Source of the DNA: Chloroflexota bacterium
GTDB lineage: Bacteria > Chloroflexota > Chloroflexia > Thermomicrobiales > UBA6265
Assembly (NCBI GenBank): GCA_023389575.1
Contig: JAEWEG010000042.1
Span: 1-14,877, forward strand
Reading direction: 5' to 3'
DNA length: 14,877 bases
The stretch's first letter is position 1. Every line of letters begins with the position of its first letter. The notes below the pieces were generated by a model. The model ran no database searches, had not been told where the DNA came from, and worked only from the letters and a program-made list of their open reading frames with translations. A program made the translations under genes and the position numbers. Shown piece by piece: positions 6,857 to 14,239 of this stretch.

Positions 6857-8002
6857 TCAACCGCCGGGTGCCCGGGCGGACGGCGTTTGTCCGTCAGGTT
6901 CGGTCCCGTCGGTTTCCAGCTTAGCAAGACGCGCCGTCTTGCGCAGGTTCCACAGGTACAGCGGTAGGCCAATCACAATCAGGCTCAGGAAGGTGATCGA
7001 GCGATCCAGCAAGGCGATCGCCACCGCCGTGCTACGCGCTACTCCAAGCTGCGGCAGGATCCAGATCATGAACCCTTCCACGAACCCCACGCCCGCCGGC
7101 GTGAACGGAATGATCGTCACCAGCGCGCTGAGCAGGGACACGACGATCGATTCTGGAATCGAAAGCTCCGCGCCCAGCGATCGCGCCACCAGGTACACCC
7201 GCAAGCCATCGAACAGCCATATGACGGCGCCAAGCCCTACATAGGGAAAAGGCCGCGTCAGGATCGTGAAAATGCCCTCATTGAGCTTTCGGAAGTGCAG
7301 GGCGAAACGTTCCGGGACCCGGTTCTCGATGCGAGACCGGAACCGGAAAAGCACCACCACCCCGATGAGGCCAACCACCACCACGACCAGGCCAAGCAGG
7401 AAGGCCTGCTCCGCGCGGCCGGGCACGTTGGTTCCGAACACCACCGCCCCTGCCGCGAGCACCACGCCCACCATTACGACGATATCGATCAAGCGCTCCG
7501 CCAGGATCGTGCCGAAACTGACACCGAACGACGCGGAGTTTCGCTCCTTCAGCAGGAAGCTTCGGTAGGCGTCTCCCAGCCTCGCCGGAACCACGCAGTT
7601 CACGAACAGCGACAGGACGATGATCTGCGTGGTGTCCGCCACGCCAGGCATCGCGTATCCCTTCGCCTCGGACAAGCCAGCTCGCCGCAGCATCATCCGC
7701 CACCGCACGGCTCGCACTACGATTGCGGAATAAAAGGTGAGGAAGGCGGCCGCGTACAGAAGCGGATCGGCGCTCCGCATCCGCGACCAGACCTCGTTCA
7801 GGTCGATCCCCAGCCCGCGAAACAGGAACAGCACGATTAGCGCGGCGATGCCAAACGACACGAGCGTTCGCGGCTGCATCAGCCGCTTGCCAATTGGCTC
7901 CGGCATCTCCTCTTCCGGTCGCTCGTCAGGAGGAGGCACGTGACCCGTTACATCTTGAGTTGTGAACCGGGGATCGTCAGCCGCCGGGGATTCGGTCATC
8001 AT
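6857..8002 (-). CDS. UPF0104 / LPG-synthase-type flippase-like membrane protein
   Basis: This 381-residue integral membrane protein matches the lysylphosphatidylglycerol-synthase transmembrane (UPF0104, AglD2-like) family, whose members are linked to lipid or lipid-linked sugar translocation. An acidic disordered N-terminus (about 1-45) precedes eight or so hydrophobic segments, at about 46-63, 80-98, 122-140, 171-190, 200-219, 253-272, 284-300 and 325-350. Family signatures are visible: V-P-A-R-L-G-D-A-Y-R-S after the third helix (about 138-148) and IIPFTPAGVGFVEG (297-310). There is no C-terminal aminoacyl-transferase domain, so it is not a full MprF. It begins with two consecutive ATG codons (8002 or 7999) and a weak ribosome binding site. 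It lies 127 bases after the GH-like gene and 10 bases before the 71-residue gene. The transported substrate is unknown. Confidence 0.87.
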   Translation of the reverse strand: MMTESPAADDPRFTTQDVTGHVPPPDERPEEEMPEPIGKRLMQPRTLVSFGIAALIVLFLFRGLGIDLNEVWSRMRSADPLLYAAAFLTFYSAIVVRAVRWRMMLRRAGLSEAKGYAMPGVADTTQIIVLSLFVNCVVPARLGDAYRSFLLKERNSASFGVSFGTILAERLIDIVVMVGVVLAAGAVVFGTNVPGRAEQAFLLGLVVVVVGLIGVVVLFRFRSRIENRVPERFALHFRKLNEGIFTILTRPFPYVGLGAVIWLFDGLRVYLVARSLGAELSIPESIVVSLLSALVTIIPFTPAGVGFVEGFMIWILPQLGVARSTAVAIALLDRSITFLSLIVIGLPLYLWNLRKTARLAKLETDGTEPDGQTPSARAPGG

Positions 8003-8129
8003 GTCGAACTTCTGGTGGTGGCGGTCTGCGCCAGGGCAATGCGGAGATCACGGTGCGAACGCCACGCTCGGCGCGACTCACCCAGCGAAGTGTAATCCCC
8101 GCGCGTTGGCCACGTCGCCAGCCGAAACG

Positions 8130-9950
8130 TCACGAAATTCTGCGCTCGGGGCGCCAGTTGTTCAGCCTTGGCAGACCGGCGTTGATATTGCCTTCCTCGC
8201 CGGGTCGACGCAGATGGCCGGCTCGGGTGGCGAAGAGGTACACCAGCGATCTCAGGCCGAAGAAGAACCCAAGCAGCGAACCCACCGCCATCAGGACAAT
8301 CGGCCACACGAATGGCGCCTCGCGTGTCACCTCGAACCCACCGAGGGTGAGTTCCCCTTCTCCCACAAGGGTGATTGTCAGGGTGTGGGTCTCATCGTCG
8401 AGGTCGTCGACCAATGTCCGTGGCAGGTCCTGGGTGGTCGAGAAGATGGAGAGGTCCCAATCCTCGCCGGATTCGCCACCTCCCCCGGGCACCACTTCGC
8501 CGTCGAGCTCGATCCGGAACACTCCCGTATCCGGGCCCGACCTCACGAACGAAATCACGCCCGTCCCCTTGAAAACGATGGTGGCCGACGCCCCCGACTG
8601 ACGCGAGGTCCGGAACGTTCGCCCTTCCAGGTGCTGGTCCTGCCATGATCCGGAAAAGGAGATCGCATCGGAATCCATCGGGGCAAAGCCCGTGTTCGCC
8701 ATCGCGCTGCGCGCGATCATTTCCTCGGATGTCAGCCGTTGGTACAGCGGCGTCGAGGTCCCTTCGGAACTCACGATCGAATACTGGCTGTCGACCGAGC
8801 CGCCTGGCGCCAGGAACGCCCAGTGCACGAGCAACCCCATCCAGGGCCACTCTGACCAACTCCGATCCATCGCCCGCTCGACGAACTCGGCCTGTTCCTG
8901 GGGTGTCACCGACTCACTCGTCGCCCATCCGAACGACGTTGCCCAGACGGGCGTCCCGGCGTCCTCGTTCCGCACCATCAACTCACGAACCAGGATTGCC
9001 CGCGAGAAGTTCATCTTCGTCTCGCTCACCCTCCGATCGTCGGGCGAGTATTCTCCCCCATCGAGGGATATGCCCACGATATCGAAGTACCCATCCGCCC
9101 CGGCGGCATACAGTTGCTCGAGAAAACGCAGGTCACTCACACCGGTGGACTGGTCGGAGACCGGCGCCAGCTCCGGGGAGATCACGCGGACGCTGGCGTT
9201 CCCGTTTCTGGCCCCGGTCCAGGCCGCCTCGAGCACCGGCTTGAATTCATCCCCCGTAACTGACCTGCCTCCCCAGTTTTCGGCCAGGTTCGGCTGGTCC
9301 CACACCTGAACGAACGGCACCGCCTCCTGGAAATGGCTGGTCAACTCCCGGGCAAAGGTCCCAATCGTCGCGGGTTGCCGTGGCGGTGAGTTGGTGAAGG
9401 TCGAGTCTCCAATCGCGCGGGCCCACGGCGGCGTATCCACGATCACGGCGATGACTTGTAGTCCATGCCGCTGCAGCGTGGTGACGATCAGGTCGTACTC
9501 CGCCCAGTCGAATTGCCCTCGCGTCCCTTCGATATCGGCCCATGAGAACTGCTGCCGCACATGCTGGAAGTTCGCCCGGTCGAGCGCCGTCGCGATCACC
9601 TCCACTTCGTCGGCGCTCAGGTTGCGAAGGTCCACGTTGGTGGCCATCCCCCGGTCGGTGGCCTGCACCACGTAAGGGGTCTCGATACCCGTCTCCACCC
9701 CGCGATGAAGGTAGCTATCGGTGAGCGCCGCCGCCGATCCCAGCATCACACCCATGCCGATCAACACCAGCCCAAGGATGGCCCGCGTCAGGTCGAGGTG
9801 GCGGCGTCTCCAGTCGCCCAGGTCCAGCAGGATATCGGCCGCCGCCGCCGCGAACCGAATCGCCCAACCTTCGTTCCCTCGCGGTCCTGGTTTCGACCCG
9901 TCGCGTGAATTGTCGTCTTCGGGCAGGTCAAGCGGATACCTGGAGGCCAA
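8130..9950 (-). CDS. Double membrane-anchored glycoside-hydrolase-like protein with both catalytic Glu positions changed
   Basis: This 606-residue protein has a basic cytoplasmic N-terminus and a membrane helix at about 56-77. A GH5/GH39-like TIM-barrel region follows (about 95-415), then a beta-sandwich domain (about 428-545) that resembles carbohydrate-binding or adhesion modules. A second helix lies at about 548-573, with an Arg-rich tail after it. Barrel landmarks are ANFQHVRQQFSWADIE (126-141), GLQVIAVIVDTPPWA (163-177), VQVWDQPN (214-221) and PVWATSFGW (334-342). In active relatives the last two carry the acid/base and nucleophile glutamates (W-N/D-E-P-N and W-x-T-E-F-G-W). Here the positions are Gln219 and Ser339, so hydrolysis by the usual mechanism is not expected. 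The start is TTG, with AAGGGA about 12 bases upstream; no ATG or GTG occurs before the first helix. It is first in the minus-strand run leading to moxR. Fold assignment is by motif only. Confidence 0.82.
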   Translation of the reverse strand: MASRYPLDLPEDDNSRDGSKPGPRGNEGWAIRFAAAAADILLDLGDWRRRHLDLTRAILGLVLIGMGVMLGSAAALTDSYLHRGVETGIETPYVVQATDRGMATNVDLRNLSADEVEVIATALDRANFQHVRQQFSWADIEGTRGQFDWAEYDLIVTTLQRHGLQVIAVIVDTPPWARAIGDSTFTNSPPRQPATIGTFARELTSHFQEAVPFVQVWDQPNLAENWGGRSVTGDEFKPVLEAAWTGARNGNASVRVISPELAPVSDQSTGVSDLRFLEQLYAAGADGYFDIVGISLDGGEYSPDDRRVSETKMNFSRAILVRELMVRNEDAGTPVWATSFGWATSESVTPQEQAEFVERAMDRSWSEWPWMGLLVHWAFLAPGGSVDSQYSIVSSEGTSTPLYQRLTSEEMIARSAMANTGFAPMDSDAISFSGSWQDQHLEGRTFRTSRQSGASATIVFKGTGVISFVRSGPDTGVFRIELDGEVVPGGGGESGEDWDLSIFSTTQDLPRTLVDDLDDETHTLTITLVGEGELTLGGFEVTREAPFVWPIVLMAVGSLLGFFFGLRSLVYLFATRAGHLRRPGEEGNINAGLPRLNNWRPERRIS

Positions 9951-9995
9951 TGCTCAGTGTGTCCCTTTGTGTGGTCTCTGCTCAGGGTGGGTCCC
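9951..9995. repeat. Imperfect direct repeat upstream of the GH-like gene
   Basis: TGCTCAGTGTGTCCC (9951-9965) recurs 28 bases on as TGCTCAGGGTGGGTCCC (9979-9995), identical except for one substitution and two extra G. The pair lies in the 188-base divergent gap between the GH-like gene and the S9 peptidase gene, directly before the TTG start. It could be paired operator sites for a regulator. The rest of the gap, to 10138, shows no convincing promoter; TAGTAT at 10059-10064 could be a -10 box for the peptidase, but lacks a good -35 box. Confidence 0.35.
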
Positions 9996-10138
9996 AGGCA
10001 CTTGGCGGAAGATCGCGCACCATTCAGAATGTGCTCCGATGGCCGCCCATTCTCACGGTAGTATAGGCGACGACCCCGCGCGGACCGGGACCGGGCTGTC
10101 AGCACGATCCCGCCGCACTCATCCTGGAGAATTCCCTC

Positions 10139-12199
10139 GTGACCACCACTTCCCCAACCACTCGCCGTACAATCACCAGCGACGATCTCTTCCGTATCCA
10201 GCTGGTGAGCGACCCACATGTCTCTCCCGCGGGAGACCGGATCGCCTGGGTCCAGACTCGGCTCGACCAGGACGACGATAACTACAAGTCATCCATCTGG
10301 ATCTCCGCGCTGGACGGCTCCAACGCCGTCCAGCTAACCTCCGGATCGCATCGCGACACGAATCCCCGATGGTCTCCGGACGGCTCCGGCATCGCGTTCG
10401 TCTCCAATCGCCCAGGCCAGACGCCGAAGGAAGAGGGCGAATCCGAGTCAAAGAACACTGGCAAGGCTCCAAAGCCGGACCCCAAGAAGCCGGCCAACCA
10501 GATCTGGATCATACCGGTGGATGGCGGTGAAGCCCGCCAACTCACCGTGCAGCCGAATGGCGCGTCCTCGCCCACATGGTCGCCCGACGGACGACAGATC
10601 GCGTTCATCTCCTCCGACGACCCAGCCGAAAACCAGGAAGACACCGCCCCCACGAGCGTCGGTCCCATCGCGGACGAACGCGTTGTGCGCGATGTCTCGT
10701 ACCGTTTCGACGCCCGGGGCTACCTCGACAAGTTCAGCCACGTGTGGGTGGTGGACCTTGCGTCGAACGAGGCTAGCCAACTCACCGACGGCCCCGCGCT
10801 GGATTCGAATCCCGTTTGGTCTCCCGATGGCTCCACCATCGTCTTCACCGGCAATCGCACCGCCGACCGCGCTCGCCACTGGAATCGCTCGCTCGTTTAC
10901 GCCATCCCGGCAGCCGGCGGGGAAATCACCGCGCTCACGCCCGAAGACGCCAGCTTCAACGATCCGGCCTTCTCGCCGTCCGGCGACCTGATCGCCCTCG
11001 TTGGCCATCTGGGAGTCAACTCCACCGAGCACGACAACATCTGGACCGTCACGCCCGAAGGAACCAACCTCACCAGCATCACCACTGGCTCCGACCTCAA
11101 TTGCAGTGACGCCGGAATGAGCGACGTATCCGGGTCGAGCGACTCGTCGCCGCGCTGGCGAGACGACTCCACGGTCCTCTTCCTCGCCTCGGCCAACGGC
11201 GAAACACAGGTCTACTCGGCCATGGTCGAGGGCACGACCGCCACCCCGGTCACATCCGGAAATCACCGCATCTCCGGATTCGACGTCGCCGGCCAGGACC
11301 TCGCCATCATCCGCGGCCGCATCGACCGGCCGTTCGAACTCGAGCGATGGTCCTCGAACGGTGAAATCGCCGCGATCACCAACGCCAACGGCGCGTTCCT
11401 CGAAGAGGTCGCGCTCATCGACGCCATCGATCTCGAGGTCACCGGCGCCGATGGCACGCCGATCCAGTCCTGGGTCATCCCACCCGTCACCCACGACCCG
11501 GAGAGTCCGGCGAAGCACTCGCTCATCGTGCAAATCCACGGCGGACCGCATTCGATGTACGGCTACGCCATGTTCCACGAAATGCAGTTGATGGCCGCGA
11601 AGGGGTTCGCGGTCGCCTTCTGCAACCCGCGAGGATCGTCTGGCTACGGCCAGGAGTTCCTTTCTTGCACGCGCGGCATCTGGGGCGAGGCCGATATGCC
11701 AGATGTCATGGCGCTTGTCGAAAAGGTCAGCGCCCTCCCGTGGGTCGACACCGACCGCCTCGGTATCACGGGCGGCTCCTACGGCGGCTACCTCACGAAC
11801 TGGATCATCGGCCACGACACGCGCTTCAAGGCCGCCGTCACACAGCGCTGTGTCTCCGCTTTCCTCTCATTCTTCGGCACCAGCGACATCGGCACAACGT
11901 TCGGCGTCCACGAGTTCGACGGTCTGCCCTGGAGCGACACCATGAAGCTCCACAAGCATTCACCGATCGCCTACGTCGACCGGATAGAGACACCCCTGCT
12001 TATCCTGCACAGCGAGCAGGACCTGCGCTGCCCCATCGAGCAGGCCGAGCAGATGTTCGCCTCGCTCAAGTACCTTGGACGCGACGTGAAGTTCGTCCGC
12101 ATCCCGGGCGAAGGGCACGAACTCTCACGATCCGGCACGCCCAGTCGTCGCCTTGCCCGTCTCCACCATCTCAACGACTGGTTCGAGTCTCACCTCTAA
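10139..12199 (+). CDS. S9-family serine peptidase (acylaminoacyl-peptidase / prolyl oligopeptidase type)
   Basis: This 686-residue protein has an N-terminal beta-propeller and a C-terminal alpha/beta-hydrolase domain, the standard S9 layout. It cleaves short peptides or blocked amino-acid ends; there is no signal peptide or membrane helix, so it is probably cytoplasmic. Propeller blades show the repeated W-S-P-D-G motif (at about 78-82, 147-151 and 227-231, with a weaker F-S-P-S-G at 278-282). The catalytic domain begins at about 430 and contains the oxyanion region IHGGPHSMYGY (466-476), the nucleophile in GGSYGG (Ser547), the acid in HSEQDLRCP (Asp628) and the His in GEGHE (His660). The triad is complete. 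A charged, lysine- and proline-rich insert (about 91-120) sits inside a blade. The GTG start has GGAG ten bases upstream. The kinase gene follows after 18 bases, so the two are probably one operon. Confidence 0.94.
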   Translation: MTTTSPTTRRTITSDDLFRIQLVSDPHVSPAGDRIAWVQTRLDQDDDNYKSSIWISALDGSNAVQLTSGSHRDTNPRWSPDGSGIAFVSNRPGQTPKEEGESESKNTGKAPKPDPKKPANQIWIIPVDGGEARQLTVQPNGASSPTWSPDGRQIAFISSDDPAENQEDTAPTSVGPIADERVVRDVSYRFDARGYLDKFSHVWVVDLASNEASQLTDGPALDSNPVWSPDGSTIVFTGNRTADRARHWNRSLVYAIPAAGGEITALTPEDASFNDPAFSPSGDLIALVGHLGVNSTEHDNIWTVTPEGTNLTSITTGSDLNCSDAGMSDVSGSSDSSPRWRDDSTVLFLASANGETQVYSAMVEGTTATPVTSGNHRISGFDVAGQDLAIIRGRIDRPFELERWSSNGEIAAITNANGAFLEEVALIDAIDLEVTGADGTPIQSWVIPPVTHDPESPAKHSLIVQIHGGPHSMYGYAMFHEMQLMAAKGFAVAFCNPRGSSGYGQEFLSCTRGIWGEADMPDVMALVEKVSALPWVDTDRLGITGGSYGGYLTNWIIGHDTRFKAAVTQRCVSAFLSFFGTSDIGTTFGVHEFDGLPWSDTMKLHKHSPIAYVDRIETPLLILHSEQDLRCPIEQAEQMFASLKYLGRDVKFVRIPGEGHELSRSGTPSRRLARLHHLNDWFESHL

Positions 12200-12217
12200 C
12201 TCCATGGGGAAGCACCA

Positions 12218-14200
12218 ATGACCACCCGCTGGAACGCCCTGTCAGGAATCACCGCCGAGCTCGAATCCGAACTTCGCGCCGCGTTCCCCACACGCCAGCC
12301 TCTCCCGGCCGACACAAGCGTGCTTCGAACGGCCTTCCAGACGTTCGGTGGCAAGAGCGCGGAGGCCGGTTCGCCACTCGAGGAAACGCTTTCCATCGCC
12401 GTGGAGGCCCTCCAGGACCTTTTCCAGCGATCGAGCGGCACCGGAACGGACCATTCGCACATGCGCGCCGCGGGCATCGCCCTCGGTGCCGTGGCTCGCG
12501 CCCATGCCGCCGCCGAGTCCAAACCGGACACGCCGATCTACTCGTCCGACCCCGTCCCAACCCAGGTTCGCCGTCTTTCGGCGCTCCACCAGATCAATCG
12601 CGCCGCGACCGCCAATCTCAAGCTGTCCGAGATGCTGGAAACGGTGGTCGACCTCGTCCGCCAGACCACCGAAAGCGACGCCTGCGAGGTGTTCCTCTAC
12701 GAGGACGCCACCGGCCTCCTGACGCTTCGCGCCGCCGTTGGTCACAACCTCTCGTCGATCAACGCGGTCACCATCCGCATTGGCAGCGGCATCACCGGCC
12801 AGGCCGCGCTCCAGGGCCGCCTGATCTCCGCCCCGGATGCCCGCGAGCACGAGCACTTCCTCTCGCACCCGGCCATTGGCGACGAGGTCTATAGCTCCCA
12901 GGTCTCCGTGCCGATCCTGCTCGATGGCCAGAACCAGCTCGTCGGCATCCTTAACATCCATACCATCGAGCGTCGCGACCCGGACCCCGGTGAACTCGAA
13001 TTTCTCCAAACGGTGGCCGGAGAACTAGCTTTCAGCATCGAAAACGCCCGTCGATACAGCAGCACCGACGAACGGCTCCGGCAGAAGGTGTCCCAACTCG
13101 GCACGCTCCAGCGGGTCTCCCGGATGCTGGCGTCGACCCTGGAACTCCCGGACGTTCTCCGCCTCATCTCCGAGCAGGCCATCGAACTCATCAACGCCGA
13201 GGCGGCCGCGATCTTCCGCTTCAACAACGCCGGGTGGCGACGCACCGCCCGCGGCGCGCCGATCATCGAGCACCGGGTCGGCAGTATTCGCGAATTGGTC
13301 GATCCCCACGAACGCGACAACCTTGTTCGCGATGTCATCCAGCGAGGCGCCGCCCGAAGCGTCAATACCCGGTACCAGGACGGGATGGCCACACTGTTCT
13401 GCCTTCCCCTCCGCACCGCCCGCGAACCGGTCGGCGCGCTGTGCTTCCGTCTCACCCATGACCAACTGCCGGACGAGGACGCGATGGGCCTGCTCCAGGC
13501 CTTCTCCGACTCGGCCGCGATGGCCATCGAGAACGCCCAGCTCTACCAGGACGCCATGCACAGCGTTCAGACCCAGTCCGCGCTCGTCCAGGAAATGCAT
13601 CACCGCGTTCGCAACAACCTGCAAACCGTGGCCGCGCTCCTGTCGCTGCAACTACGCACCGCCTCAGATGCCCCCTGGGCCACGGAAATCCGCGAAGCGA
13701 TCAGCCGCATTCAATCCATCGCCGCCGTGCACGACCTGCTTTCGGACGAGCAGCGATTGGGAGGCACCACCGTCGATGTCATTGCCCGCCTGGTCGCCGA
13801 GGATGCGCACAGCACCCTCATCCCGCATGGTCTCCGGGTCAACTTCCAGATCGAGCCATCGACGCTGCGCATTCCCAGCCGACAGGCAACGATCATCTCC
13901 CTGCTCATCAACGAACTCACCGCCAACGCAATCAGCCACGGCTTCGAACATCGCGACAGTGGCGATATCCGAATCCGTGGCTGGGAGGAAAATGGCTTCG
14001 CCCATATCGAGGTCTACAACGACGGCCGGGGCGTACCGGACGGCTTCGATCCCGCCCAGAGCAGTGGGCTCGGCATGCGCATCACCCAGCGGCTCGTCAC
14101 GTCCGACCTGAACGGCGCATTCACGATTTCGTCCGACGACAAGGGCACCATCGCCCTGATCCGGTTCCCCATCGTGGAGCCGGACGAACTCGACATGTAG
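12218..14200 (+). CDS. Soluble sensor histidine kinase: two GAF domains and a HisKA_2/HATPase core
   Basis: This is a 660-residue cytosolic sensor kinase with no membrane helix. Residues 1-110 form an Ala-rich, probably helical region that I cannot assign. Two GAF domains follow (about 118-278 and 295-442), each ending in a coiled linker (S-I-E-N-A-R-R and A-I-E-N-A-Q-L). The dimerisation/phosphoacceptor segment EMHHRVRNNLQTVAALLSLQ (459-478) is HisKA_2 type, with His461 the likely phosphorylated residue. The ATPase domain has the N box LLINELTANAISHGF (Asn565 to Asn570), the D box NDGRG (601-605) and the G2 box GLGM (617-620), so it looks active. The family includes PdtaS-like kinases that often signal to ANTAR regulators, but no response regulator is in the window. 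No bilin-binding Cys is evident in the GAF domains; the ligand is unknown. The ATG has GGGGAAG eight bases upstream, 18 bases after the S9 peptidase gene. Confidence 0.94.
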   Translation: MTTRWNALSGITAELESELRAAFPTRQPLPADTSVLRTAFQTFGGKSAEAGSPLEETLSIAVEALQDLFQRSSGTGTDHSHMRAAGIALGAVARAHAAAESKPDTPIYSSDPVPTQVRRLSALHQINRAATANLKLSEMLETVVDLVRQTTESDACEVFLYEDATGLLTLRAAVGHNLSSINAVTIRIGSGITGQAALQGRLISAPDAREHEHFLSHPAIGDEVYSSQVSVPILLDGQNQLVGILNIHTIERRDPDPGELEFLQTVAGELAFSIENARRYSSTDERLRQKVSQLGTLQRVSRMLASTLELPDVLRLISEQAIELINAEAAAIFRFNNAGWRRTARGAPIIEHRVGSIRELVDPHERDNLVRDVIQRGAARSVNTRYQDGMATLFCLPLRTAREPVGALCFRLTHDQLPDEDAMGLLQAFSDSAAMAIENAQLYQDAMHSVQTQSALVQEMHHRVRNNLQTVAALLSLQLRTASDAPWATEIREAISRIQSIAAVHDLLSDEQRLGGTTVDVIARLVAEDAHSTLIPHGLRVNFQIEPSTLRIPSRQATIISLLINELTANAISHGFEHRDSGDIRIRGWEENGFAHIEVYNDGRGVPDGFDPAQSSGLGMRITQRLVTSDLNGAFTISSDDKGTIALIRFPIVEPDELDM

Positions 14201-14203
14201 CGC

Positions 14204-14220
14204 CCCGGCTGGCCGCCGGG
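14204..14220. terminator. Stem-loop between convergent genes, possible terminator
   Basis: CCCGGC (14204-14209) and GCCGGG (14215-14220) form a perfect six-base-pair GC stem with the five-base loop TGGCC. It starts three bases after the stop codon of the histidine kinase gene, in the 39-base gap before the convergent glcF stop. Neither strand has a following T run, so it is not a textbook intrinsic terminator. It may stabilise 3' ends or help termination in both directions. Confidence 0.4.
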
Positions 14221-14239
14221 ACGCCGCGCCAAGTGCCGG

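Noticed and set aside
10059..10064. TAGTAT as a -10 box for the S9 peptidase gene
   Set aside because: No acceptable -35 box lies 16-18 bases upstream, so the promoter call is not supported on its own.
10448..11815. 455-residue open frame on the minus strand opposite the S9 peptidase gene
   Set aside because: It has skewed composition and no motif, and the plus-strand frame has complete S9 catalytic and propeller motifs.
12242..13009. 255-residue minus-strand frame within the histidine kinase gene
   Set aside because: It is fully overlapped by the kinase N-terminal region and first GAF domain in the opposite frame and has no domain of its own.
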